Assembly: GCA_014529385.2 (NCBI GenBank) | Contig: CM043960.1 | Span: 117,934,043-117,998,042, forward strand | Source of the DNA: Adiantum capillus-veneris | Taxonomy: Eukaryota > Streptophyta > Polypodiopsida > Polypodiales > Pteridaceae | Length of the DNA: 64,000 nt | Direction: 5' to 3' | In this document: positions 45,158-55,522 of the stretch, one piece after another | How the letters are laid out: the number at the start of each line of letters is the position of its first letter | Position numbering within the stretch: position 1 is the stretch's first letter | Made by a program: the position numbers and the translations under genes | The notes under the pieces: model-generated | Told to the model about the DNA's origin: nothing | Seen by the model: the letters and a program-made list of their open reading frames with translations, nothing else | The model's database searches: none

Positions 45158-45169
45158 CCAGGGGGGATT
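45158..45169 (+). other. Polypurine tract of copia-1
   Basis: aggggggattt lies immediately before the 3' LTR; the same sequence occurs next to the copia-2 LTR. Confidence 0.85.
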
Positions 45170-45396
45170 TGTTACCATATACATGTGGTAGTGATGTGTG
45201 TGAACACACTAGGACCACCGGGGCATTTTTTCCCTCTTTAGGAGGTTTTTTCCCGTGTGCATTGTATATACGCCCATCAATCTAGGGCTATCTATCTTTC
45301 CATTGCACACTAAGTAACACACTCTCTATTGTGTGCCTTGAGCTTCCTTCGTCTTCTCCAAGCTGTGTGTGTTTCTCTACAACCCTAATTCCAACA
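45170..45396 (+). repeat. 3' LTR of copia-1 (227 bp)
   Basis: Matches 34722-34948 with about seven substitutions. Confidence 0.94.
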
Positions 45397-46810
45397 GTGT
45401 AAGACCAAGAAAGGACCTTAACACTTGATTTGAAAATTATTTTGAAAAGTGCTATCAAGATTACTATTGTAACGAAGCACCATGTCACCCTTGTTGATAT
45501 CTTTGTCCTTCACCTTCTCATTTTCTTTTTCTTAATTGTTCTTCAAGACCTGCTCATAATGCTCAAAAACCATCCACCTATCCAATTGTATACATTGAAA
45601 ATATAGACGCCCCTCCTTGAGTGCATCATTAGGATTTTCTTCAAGATTTAGCATCATCTTCAAAGTTGGTATCTCCACCTCAATAGGAAGTAAATCCTCT
45701 TTGCCAAAAACTAGATGGAAGGGAGAGAAACCAGTACTTGATTTGATGGCAGTCATGTAAGCCCATATATCACAAGGTATCTCTAAATCCCCACTCTTCA
45801 TATTCTTTCTTGTCATTTTTGTAAGCATCCTTATGAGTTATCCACTAAACCTTTCATTCATTCCATAGCATTGGGGATAATATGGAGTAGTAAACCTACG
45901 ATGCACATGAAGCTTCTCACATAGATAATCCACCAACTCTCCCCTGAAACCTGGACCCTTGTCAGAGATAACTCCAATGGCATGCCAAATTCTTAGAAAA
46001 TATCTTCATATATAAATTGGGTAACACATTTTCTTTTGATTTTCTTAACAGCTTTGGCTTTGGCCCACCTGGATAGATAGTCAACAGCAGTAAGTATCTA
46101 ATATTTGCCTCTAATTGTCATAGGTAGAGGACCTATTGCATCAATACCCCACTTCTCAAACACATCATAAGCCACAATGATGCCTCTAATCTCTGACTTT
46201 ATAACTCTAATTTTCATGCTTTGACACTCTTTATAAGACTTCCACCAATGATGAACATCACATTGAATGCTTGGCCACACATATCCTTCCTGCAAGATTT
46301 TATGCAAAGTGACCTTTGAAGCAAAGTGACCACTACAAGAACCCTCATGATTCTCCTCTAAATTTTTCATAAATTTCCTCTTTCCAAGGCAGTTTTATCA
46401 TCACAAGATCAACCCCCTTCATATATAAGGCATCACCAAGTAGCACATACCTTTTGGCATGGCGTAGGAAGGCATACTTTTTTGACTTCTCCAACTACCT
46501 GATGGAAGCATACCTATTTGTAGAAACTCTTCCTCCCTCTCCAAGGTTTACCTTACCAAATAAAGAGGAGAATCATCCCTACTCACATACATTTTTCCAA
46601 TTGAAGCTTGTGATGCACTATGTGCTTCTTCATTTTGGGACCTCTTTACATGCCTTAAACTCCAAGCTTCAAAGCACTTAAGAAAATTCTTCACTTGAAA
46701 ACACATATTTTTCCCTTGGATTCTTACTTTGCCACACCCCAAGTACCTTATTAACCACCAAAAGTGCATTACCTCTTACCCTCACTCGGAGACGAGGCAA
46801 TGCATTTTTC
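45397..46810 (-). pseudogene. Tat-like Ty3 pol remnant G (second RNase H, integrase)
   Basis: Minus-strand order: an RNase H-like segment of the type added in Tat elements (RVRGNALLVVNKVLGVWQSKNP then LRHVKRSQNEEAHSASQ, 46550-46810), integrase zinc region (GSCSGHFASKVTLHKILQEGYVWPS, 46370 down) and core start (FEKWGIDAIGPLP), integrase C-terminal half (WAYMTAIKSSTGFSPFHLVFGKEDLLPIE, 45730-45590), and a final part beyond copia-1 at 34441-34721. Frameshifts and stops are frequent. RT and gag are missing: the family-A LTR at 46895 sits within about 100 bp of the RNase H, so a large deletion or a chimeric junction is implied. Confidence 0.8.
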
Positions 46811-46894
46811 CAGATCTTCTCAATGGGGTTCGTATGAGGAAATCAGACTCATTGATTTTCCTTATGGTCTCATTTGCATTTTGCGATACTATAA

Positions 46895-48562
46895 TGCAAT
46901 GGAAATGGACTATGAACATTGAGAATAACGGAATTAAGAAAACTATAGTGAGGAATACTTTGCGAAAATAGAGGGTGAACTGATTAGAGGTTGCAACATA
47001 GCCATTATACTTAATTAACTTGGCATGAACGGTACTTTGCAAGAGAGATAATTAGAGAACTTTACAAAAATTGAGGACCGGATTTATGTGGAGGCAATGC
47101 CCTCTCCAAAAGGCTTTGTTTTATAGTTTCTTCCATAAAGAGAGACTTGGTGAAATTCAAGCTTTGTGTTCCTTGAAACCTTGATGGTGCACTGAAGATA
47201 GAGAGCTTCATGCACCACAATTCTGCCCATAACTTAGCTAAATGAAATCATTAACTTGTCCACAGACTCAGTCATAAGACCTCAACCACCTTTGAAGGTG
47301 GAGAGAGCTAGCAAGGAATGAGGGTAGGGAGGAGGAAGAAGAAGTAGCTTACAAGAAAGAAGTAGTGTCCTCTCATTCCATTACTCAAAGCTTAGCATAG
47401 CATAGTATCATAGTAATGGAGATGAAGAAGATGGCTAGCATAGCATTGAATCATGGCTCTTGGTTGGATTTTCATTCCATAGCCAAGAGTTGTTGGTGTA
47501 GGCTCTCAACTTTTTGAGCTTGGAGAAGGAGATAGTGTTCTTGCACAACACACTATGAGAATGAGTGTGTGTGTGTGTGAATGAGAGAGGGAAAAGGTCA
47601 AGCACATCCCCTCCTTGCTTGGGTTGACCCCCTCCGTGCTTGCACAACACACTATGAGAATGAGTGTGTGTGAGTGAATGAGAGAGGGAAATGGTCAAGC
47701 ACATCCCCTCCTTGTTTGGGTTGACCCCCTCTTCTAGCTCTATCTTGGAGATGATTGTACCTCCTCAAGATTGGCCAATCACAAGCTTTGTGTATAGCAA
47801 GCAACAAGGGTGGCATTAGGACAAGTTTCCTCCTTACCCCTTTGGGAGAGAGGACTTTAATAAAGATTAAACAATAATTAATTAATTCAACTAAATGCTC
47901 ATTGGACCTCTCTCAAAGGCATCCAATAGGCTTTAGGCACACTATGGGGGCAACCTAGCTAGGGCCTTGACATGTGTCCTATTTGCCTCTTTGAGCAAGG
48001 GGTGTCCCTTGGGTAAGGGAAAGACCATTCAACCCCACCCCTTACTGTTGGGATTCACCCCCTCCTTTGTAGGCCTTGGTTTGACCTCAAGTACCTCAAG
48101 CATCTTGGCCCCTAAGTACCTTAAGCATTTCAAGCACCTTAATCGTCAAGCATGACAAGAACATTAGTCAGCAAGCACGACAAACACCTCCAACACCCTA
48201 GTCAGAAGCAAGGCAAGCACCTTAGTTAGCAAGCACAACAAGCACCTCAAGCTTGGGGCAGGTTCCCACTTCAAGCTCAACCCTAGCTTGCCTAAGGTCC
48301 TAGGTCTAAGGACTTTTAACACTAACCTTTGGAGGTCTTTAATGAAGCTAACCCTAATGTCTTTCAAACTCCATTAGCTAGCATTGCTCTTTGACAGACC
48401 ATCTCTCATTTGGACCCATTGAATTTGGTCCCGTCCTGAGATAGATCCATTATAAGCACATGTGTATATTCTAACTCTTGTTCTCATTTATTCTCCCACA
48501 TTAAATGATTAGTTTAATATGAAAAAATCATTTGGGCTAGCTAGATATTAGATTCTATGACA
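46895..48562 (-). repeat. LTR of family A (second copy, about 1.67 kb)
   Basis: Homologous along its length to 28914-30432, same orientation, with 'attgaggaccggattta', 'gagagctagca' and 'aatatgaaaaaatcatttggg' blocks in the same order. It carries an internal duplication of about 110 bp (47535-47640 and 47641-47725, containing 'gcacaacacactatgagaatgag') and a 'caagcacctcaagc' cluster at 48110-48255. A weak primer-site-like sequence lies at its left edge. Confidence 0.82.
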
Positions 48563-48965
48563 CTAATGACTGCTTCTGTGCGTAGAGCATGTAAGATGAC
48601 CTTTTTGCTCGTCGTGGAAAGCATGGTGGTTGCAAAGATAGCGATAGCTACAACTATTACAACACAAAACACTTAACATGCGTCCATATCTTTCAAAATA
48701 AAAACAAAAACAGAGTGTCAGATAGTAGCAACAGATAATTAACTGTACATCAAACAAAACATCACATTGCTATCCATTTATACTAAAATGAGAGTCAAAC
48801 AATAGTAACTAGACCATTATTATAATTCAAGAAATATTACAATACATAACACTTAATACGCATCCATACCTTTTGAAATTAAAAAAAAATCAGAGTGTGA
48901 GACAGTAGTAACCAGATAATTAATTGTACATCAGGCAAAACATCATATTGCTATCCATTTACACT

Positions 48966-49030
<65 letters not shown>

Positions 49031-49411
49031 ATTAGTAAACATTTAGAGTAGTTTCCTAAATTTTTAAAGATAGACAAAAGTAATGTTTGGATTTTTTTTT
49101 ATATTTTCATAGAAGGAGATATAGAGAGCTACACTACATATCATTTTGAAATTTTCAAGAGAGTTGCACTACATATCATTTTGAAATCTTGAAAATATAG
49201 TAACAAAGAGTAGTTTTTTGAGGATTGTTATATTTTTAGAGAGAGAGAGATAGAGAGTGAGATCTAGGCATTATTTTGAATTATTGTTATAATCACTTAA
49301 TGTTGAAGAAACAAAGAATAATTTTTTGAGTATTATTTTATATTTTGAGAGAGTCATAAAGAGAAATAGAGTGTGTTATATGTAGCATTTTTAATTGTTT
49401 TATAGGTTCTT

Positions 49412-49474
<63 letters not shown>

Positions 49475-49507
49475 ATGGTGTGAATCTTAATTTTTTTTGA
49501 AGCTAGA
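48563..49507. repeat. Duplicated AT-rich sequence with two (GA)n tracts
   Basis: A segment of about 170 bp (48650-48795) is repeated next to itself (48820-48970), both containing 'agataattaa.tgtacatca..caaaacatca.attgctatccattta.actaaaatgagag'. GA microsatellites lie at 48970-49026 and 49420-49470. No coding potential. Confidence 0.85.
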
Positions 49508-51086
49508 TGTCATAATAATCAATATCTAATTCTCCTTAATGATTTTCTCATGTTAAACTAATCATTTGATATGGGGAAGTGCCGGGGGAGAAAAATCTAG
49601 AATATTGGTTAAGCTAGCAGACCGGCCACAGTAGGGATCCAAAGGAGGGAAAATAGGGATCCAAAGGGAGGGCCATCTGCAAAAGATCTATGTGCAACAA
49701 TGGGCTCAAAAGACCCTAAGGTTCAGCCCATTGAGACTTCCAAAATGCTAAGGTTCCAAAATTCAAAGTTGTTTCCAAAGGTCAAACATTAGGGGAATTG
49801 GATGCTTTGACTGTGTCTCAAAAAGTCTTTGTCACGTCCTACATAGGAGGGGGTGAGCCCAAGAAGTAGGGGATGAGAGAGAAACACCCACACACACTCA
49901 CAAGCTTCATTTGTACACAAGGGGAAAGAGGGACACATGTCAGCTCCCTAGGCCAGATGCCCACAAGGTGTACTCAAATCCTATTGGATGGCCATGGAGG
50001 TGGACCAATGAGAATTAAGCTAGAGTAAATCTAGTTTAATTAATTTAAAAACACTTAATAAAAGAACCAATAAGAATTAAGCTCTCTAGAAGACTATTCG
50101 ACAGTCTCTCAAGGGGACCAATGAGCATTCAACAGCCCAATGGCTTGCCTGATTCCTATTGGCCAGGAGGCAAATGGTTCCAATGAGAGTTTAGTTGCAT
50201 TTATTAATTACCTAAAGCTCTCACAAAAGGGGAAAGGGGGACACATGTCAGAAGGATATCACTTATGCTACTTAATTTCCATTGGCTGAGGCTGGGGAGG
50301 TCCAATAGCACTGGAGCATGAGTAATTAGCAAGGGAGGTCGACCAAGAGAGAGAGGGGGTTGATTTTTGCAAGGAATTAAAACACACACACACTCACACA
50401 ATCTCATGTGTGAAGCAAAGAAGTCTCTCTCTCCTTCTCAAGCTTTAATGGAAAGCTTACCACCTACTCCAAGCTTGTGAGAAGGGAGGCCTACACCAAC
50501 TGATGCAAATCCAACCAAGATCCTAGCTTCAATGCATGCTCATCTTCTCTACCATGCTAATTAATAAGCTAAGCTATGCTAATATGAGTGATTAGGTGAG
50601 GATATGTACATCTTTCTCGTAAGAATATTCCTTCTTCCTCTCAATCTACTCTCATACCCCGCTAGCTCTCACCATCTTCGAAGGTGTCTGAGGTCTTGGG
50701 TCTGAGACCGTGAGAGAATTGATATTGTGTTTGATAAGTGTTTTGGTTAGTGCATAAAGTTTCCATCTTCATTGCACTAGCTAGTATTGAAGGAACACAA
50801 AGAATTGTATTGTAAAATGTCTCTCTTGATGGGAGAAACCATAATACAAAGCCTTTTGGAGGGGGGATCGGCTCCATGTAAATCTGTTCCTCAACTGTTG
50901 TCAATTACATAATTTCTCTCTCTTTTGAAGTATTGTTCATGATATCTAACTAGGTGTTATGCTTTTTGTTGCTCTCTCCACCCAAGCACTCTTGTTAATC
51001 TCATTAGGAATCTATTCTAATGAAATGCTCCCTATGTTCATGCTATTTTCCGCTACACACAAGTTACTAGGACATTAAATGTTACA
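49508..51086 (+). repeat. 5' LTR of a plus-strand family-A element (about 1.58 kb)
   Basis: Starts TGTCATAATAATC and ends AAATGTTACA, directly before an exact tRNA-iMet primer site. It is the reverse-oriented homologue of 28914-30432 and 46895-48562. Confidence 0.86.
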
Positions 51087-51087
51087 T

Positions 51088-51099
51088 TGGTATCAGAGC
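51088..51099 (+). other. Primer-binding site (tRNA-iMet) of the plus-strand family-A element
   Basis: TGGTATCAGAGC, an exact match, one base after the LTR. Confidence 0.93.
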
Positions 51100-51542
51100 A
51101 CAAGGTTTCTCTTTTCTTGCTCAAGAAGGGAGGTCCTCAAGCTAGCTATAAATGGTTGGTACTATTAATTGCATGTGAGTAAGTAGGATAGGGATTTTTC
51201 AACCTTGCAGTGTGTCTGCCTTTGTGCAGTTAACGGGGCATCACCATCGAGAGCTATGGTCTTAATAGTGGAGTCCTACGGGGCTTGCCTATAGCTTAAC
51301 CACTATTGAGCTATTAGAAGCTTGACAGGAGACGGTGCTGTTTTGGTGTTGCATGACCCTCTCTTCTATTCCTTGAAATTAATGGTATTTGAGCCACGGG
51401 TATAATAGCTTGAGTGCTTTTTCTAAAGGGGTAAAGAGGAGTAGCAACTAGGGCTTGAAGTGCCAAAGTACACCTAAAAAGTTTACACCTAAAAGTTGTT
51501 ATAAAGGCTGACAATAGTAAAGAGAGTGAAATTAATGTAGAT
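51100..51542 (+). other. Leader of the plus-strand family-A element
   Basis: Non-coding sequence shared with the A1 leader (minus strand 28901-28520), including GTCTTAATAGTGGAGTC and GGGGCTTGCCTATAGC. Confidence 0.75.
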
Positions 51543-52157
51543 AACTTTGATTTTGCTAATGAGCAAGCTACTAATGATGCTCCGATGCTTGTTAACTATC
51601 TTGTTTCTAGGCTTCAACAAGCCATGGTCAATCCATCCCTCCAAATTGAAGTGCAACGACAGCTTCGTGTTCATGGGATTCTCCAAGCTCCCCACTATGA
51701 TGAGAGAACACCTAGGAAGCCTCCTTGCGAGACTTCTGAAAGAGGTCTCTCTCCGATTTAGGAAGAAGAAGAGGATCCCTATGAAGGGTTCAAAAATTTT
51801 GTCCTTGATGACGCATCTCCTTCTCAAAGGAGAACTCAAGAGCCTCCACCGAAGGAACGAGAAAGAAGTGAGTCTCTTGCCACCTCGACGGAGATGTCTC
51901 CACGATGACGGCGGGCTAAACGCTCTCCATCGCCTCCAAAACGGAGAAGATCATTGCATACTTCTCCACACCATACTTCAAAGAGGGATGAAAAAAAGCA
52001 AGAGAAGAAAAAGGCGAGAAAGAGGACACCCTCTTCTCCATCTTCTTCATCCTCTTCCTCTTATGAAAGTGATGGTCAAGACAACGAAGATCAAGGCAAA
52101 GGAAAAGGCGAGAAAGAGGTCACCTCTTCTCATTTCTCAAATTCTTCAATCTTCTGA
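51543..52157 (+). pseudogene. RS-rich gag of the plus-strand family-A element
   Basis: The frame starting DNFDFANEQATNDAP runs through LVSRLQQAMVNPSLQIEVQ to an acidic stretch (EEEEDPYEGF) and then a strongly basic Arg/Ser/Pro region (RRAKRSPSPPKRRR, KKARKRTPSS) with a poly-Ser run. It ends at TGA 52155-52157. TAG at 51758 and TGA at 51906 interrupt it, both explicable as C-to-T at Gln and Arg codons. An Arg/Ser-rich nucleic-acid-binding segment is reasonable for a gag N-terminus, but no capsid motif is seen. The element is cut short by microsatellites at 52260; no pol or 3' LTR follows. Confidence 0.65.
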
Positions 52158-52259
52158 AGAAAGTGATGGTGCAAGCTTTGAACCATAAAAAAGAAGAGGG
52201 CATAGGAAATCCTATGCCGTGTGGAAGAGGTCATCCAAGCTCAAGAAGTTCAAAGAGGG

Positions 52260-52263
52260 AGTA

Positions 52264-52310
<47 letters not shown>

Positions 52311-52379
52311 GTGTGTATATATATATGTGTGTGTGTGTGCATGTGTGTCTGTGTATATATATATATATATATACATATC

Positions 52380-52412
<33 letters not shown>

Positions 52413-52413
52413 A

Positions 52414-52451
<38 letters not shown>

Positions 52452-52460
52452 CTAGTACGG
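52260..52460. repeat. (TA)n/(TG)n compound microsatellite
   Basis: Alternating TA and TG tracts. The Tyr-Ile-Tyr-Ile open frames here are artefacts. Confidence 0.96.
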
Positions 52461-52597
52461 CCGGACGCCTTCAACGACCTCTGTCTCTCCCCCTCTCTCC
52501 CTCTTTATCGCATGCAAAGGGGCTTTCTTAGTTTTGGACTTTAGCCTTCAGGTCGCAGATTGCAACACATGGAAAGGGCCTTCTGCCATATTATCTT

Positions 52598-52642
52598 AGT
52601 AGATATGTGTATGTGTGTGTGTATATCTGTGTATATATATAC

Positions 52643-52692
<50 letters not shown>

Positions 52693-52800
52693 CTATGTTA
52701 TATATTTGTATATATATAAATATAAATATGTATGTATATATATATGTATATGTATATGTATATATATATATATATACATGTAAATATTTGTGTGTGTATT
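52598..52800. repeat. (TG)n/(TA)n compound microsatellite
   Basis: A second compound tract, separated from the first by about 140 bp. Confidence 0.95.
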
Positions 52801-52879
52801 GCAAGATCGCAATACAACATGAGAGCATGGTTGCAGTGAAAATATACATAGGGCTCCTTGCATTGTGCCACAATAGGCA

Positions 52880-53350
52880 GTCGCGCCACAATGCGGTGAG
52901 GTGTGAAATGCTAAACATGCCCATGAATCATCGTGTTGTGTTGTGGCTGCCAGTGGCAATCGGTGCACAACACGATGGGCCATGAGTATGTTAAGCATTT
53001 CATACCTCACTGCATTTTGGTGCTATTGCTATGTGTACTAGCTGCGCCACAATACAATGGGCCATGGGTATGTTTAACAGCTCACTCGCCATCGTGTTGT
53101 GGTGCAAGTGCCATGTGTACCAGTCACACCACAATGCAATGGGTCTTGGGTATGTTGAACATCTCACACCTCATCGTGTTGTAGCACGATTCCACATGTA
53201 CCAGTCATGCCACAATGTGATGGGCCATGGGTATGTTTAACATCTCTCTTGCCATCACATTGTGGTGGAATTCCACGTGTATTAGTTTCACAACAACCTG
53301 ATGGGCCATGGGTATGTTGAACATCTCACATCTTATTGCATTGTAGCATG
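52880..53350. repeat. 81-bp minisatellite, about five to six copies
   Basis: The unit contains 'ccacaatg..atgggccatgggtatgtt.aacatctcac..catcgtgttgt'. The core 'aatggg' recurs at 53051, 53133, 53214 and about 53293, a spacing of about 81 bp; outer copies are more diverged. Confidence 0.87.
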
Positions 53351-53746
53351 ACAGCTTGTCGTGGGAAAATGCAAGGAGACCTGTGTACATTTTTTGGTCA
53401 ACCTCTCCTCACTCTGTACCGCAAACTTGCAACACACACATATAAAAATATATGTATGTGTGTGTACGTATGGCCCCACAATGTCCTACCATGTGTCATC
53501 CATGCATTTGGCTGAGCACTTTGCAATGCACCATGACCTGCATTTATGAGCATCATCATGACAATAGCGGTCCTCTCAATGTCATAATTATGTGTGTGTT
53601 CTCTATACAACATGTTCCGCTCACTCTTTTCATAGGAACGTTTTTATATTTAGTAATATTTCTCTCTCTTAGACCCCACAATCTTGTTTGACCTATCTTG
53701 GTACTCATTAGAGTTGTTTTCTTTCCACTCCCCCTAATTTTCATGT
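53351..53746. other. Low-complexity spacer
   Basis: Short TG/TA runs at 53440-53465. I see no gene or element end that I could support. Confidence 0.5.
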
Positions 53747-55500
53747 TGTTAGTTGTTCCTCAATGGCTCGGATGAAGTGAGAGTTGGAAGTGCAAAACAG
53801 ACCGGTGGCCTCTACACCAGGACTATGCACCATGGCCTCATCATGGGAGATACACAATAGGGGCACCACCTAGAAAGATACGCGGCTAGGACGCATACAT
53901 ATACACAATCAAACATGCCATGGAAAACAATTTCAAGATCCACGCCCAAGTGTAGGATGGGGTGGTCGGAAAAGAAGATGAGAGGAATGGTGAGTGAGTG
54001 AGATTGGGCTTGCTACTCGTGCATGTAATAAGGAAGATAATGAGGTAAGGAAAACATGCAAATATACCCACTTATCATACTAGAGGTGGATAATCCGCAC
54101 ACCTTAAAATGCAAGTAGCAAGGTGATAGGAATATGAGAGGGAGAGAGAGTGTGTTTATGGTGGCAAATCCGCACACCTCAACATAAGCAAAATGAAAGA
54201 AACAAGCATAAACCATACTCATAATGAAGTAATTCTCAAATGACACAAGGTATGGCACCAAGATGGAGTGTGTTGATTGCTTGCAAAAGATGAATACAAT
54301 AGGTAGCATAGGGCAAGAAGATGAGAAGGGGACAAGACCGTAGGATGCATAATGGAGGGATGGGAGTTGATGGTGAGGAATATCATGAGTGTAGCCATCA
54401 TTTTTCTTCTTGAAATAGTGCCTTCACTCCTTCATTGCAAGTGTGTGGAGACATGGTGCTCATTTTGTGCATGGTGATGGTGATGGTGTTGTGATTAGGG
54501 TTCATGATACTAGCATGTAGCACAAGGGCATGTATATGTAGGTGTGTGGGTATGGGATAGTGTGCATATGGGGTGTTGTGTGTATGTGTGTGTGTGTGTA
54601 GTATGTGCAAAAGATAAGGCCTTCTTTTATAGGCCAAGAGAGTGATTAGGGAAGAGATTATGAGCAAAAGCCGTTATTACAAAGTAACCTCAATTAGAGG
54701 CATTTCCCCAATGAGAGAGCTCCATGTGCCCTGCTTATTGACCAATTTTCTCCTAATTGCCTTCATCATGGCGAGCTTTGTCTCCATGCCACCTTCCATA
54801 GCTTGAGTCCAAGAGCTTCCTTATAATATTTGAGAGAATCTTGATAAAATAAGAGAAAATAAAGCAATAATGGAGAGAAACCTATAAGAAATGTTGTGTG
54901 TGGAGCTGGATAATCATGACTTCTTCCCATGTGGACAGATAGGCTCCACCATTTTGGCTATATCTCCCAAACCCTACTTGCAAAAATTATTTAAAAAAAT
55001 AGGGGCAAAAAGCCTACAATTATTTGTTGAATTTTTTTTCCAATTTGAAATAAAAAATATAGAGAAAAATCCCACAAAAAATATGTGTCCATATTTTCCC
55101 TTTCAAAAGTCTTCCAGGTGGCCCCTCTTGACTCCATGTGCAAGCCTTGTGTCCACAAGTGAATTATGCTTGAATTTGATAACATTTTATTGACTCCAAC
55201 TCAATAATGCATAAGATTCTCTTCCCTTCAAGTATTGAATTTTATTCTTCACCTATACATTGACCGCCAGGTAGAATGAACATCCAATGAAATTTTTTTG
55301 TTTTCATAGGGTTTGCTCCTACCTCTCCTTATTATCATGATCTAAATGTGTCAAAACCATAGCTATGTACAAAATATATACATCGATTTTTTTGTGTGAT
55401 TTTCATGCATCAGGTCCTTCCTCCTCTTAGCGTCCTTGAAGCCTTCCCAACAAGTGCATACCAAGAGAGAGGTGGAGCAAAATTTGAAAAGCGGCCCTCA
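53747..55500 (-). repeat. 3' LTR of element E1 (approximate limits)
   Basis: Precedes a clear purine tract and the end of a minus-strand pol, so it should be the 3' LTR. The plus-strand left edge TGTTAGTTGTTCC resembles TGTTAGGAAAG at 62497, and the right edge CCTCA sits against the purine tract. The body shares diverged blocks with 62497-64000 in the same order: 'ccaccattttggctatatctcc'/'ccaccattttaatcatatctcc', 'aataggggcaaaaa' and 'caaaagtctt'. Divergence is high, so the limits are soft. Confidence 0.68.
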
Positions 55501-55522
55501 TTAGCCCTCCCCCTGAAGCTAG
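55501..55522 (-). other. Polypurine tract of element E1
   Basis: The minus strand reads CTTCAGGGGGAGGGC shortly before the LTR edge. Confidence 0.72.

Larger units (their letters stand above)
34722..45396 (+). mobile_element. Copia-1: Ty1/copia LTR retrotransposon, 10.7 kb with an internal 5.5-kb insertion
   Basis: LTRs of 227 bp each (34722-34948 and 45170-45396) begin TGTTACCATATACATG and end ATTCCAACA, with about seven differences (3 %). The flanking 5-mers are GTTTA and GTGTA (one mismatch). A perfect tRNA-iMet primer site and a purine tract are present. It inserted into the Ty3 pol remnant G. Without the foldback insertion at 35706-41256 it is about 5.1 kb, normal for the superfamily. 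The polyprotein is interrupted by eight stops, seven of them TAG, and a deletion near 42310. Confidence 0.94.

Noticed and set aside
28914-48562. Two family-A LTRs as the pair of one element spanning 28.9-48.6 kb
   Set aside because: The left LTR is followed by its own primer site and gag leader on its outer (left) side, which marks it as the 5' LTR of an element extending left, and no matching target duplication flanks the pair.
52880-53350. Regular repeats that could suggest a CRISPR array
   Set aside because: The units are contiguous with no unique spacers, and the surrounding DNA is plant transposon sequence.
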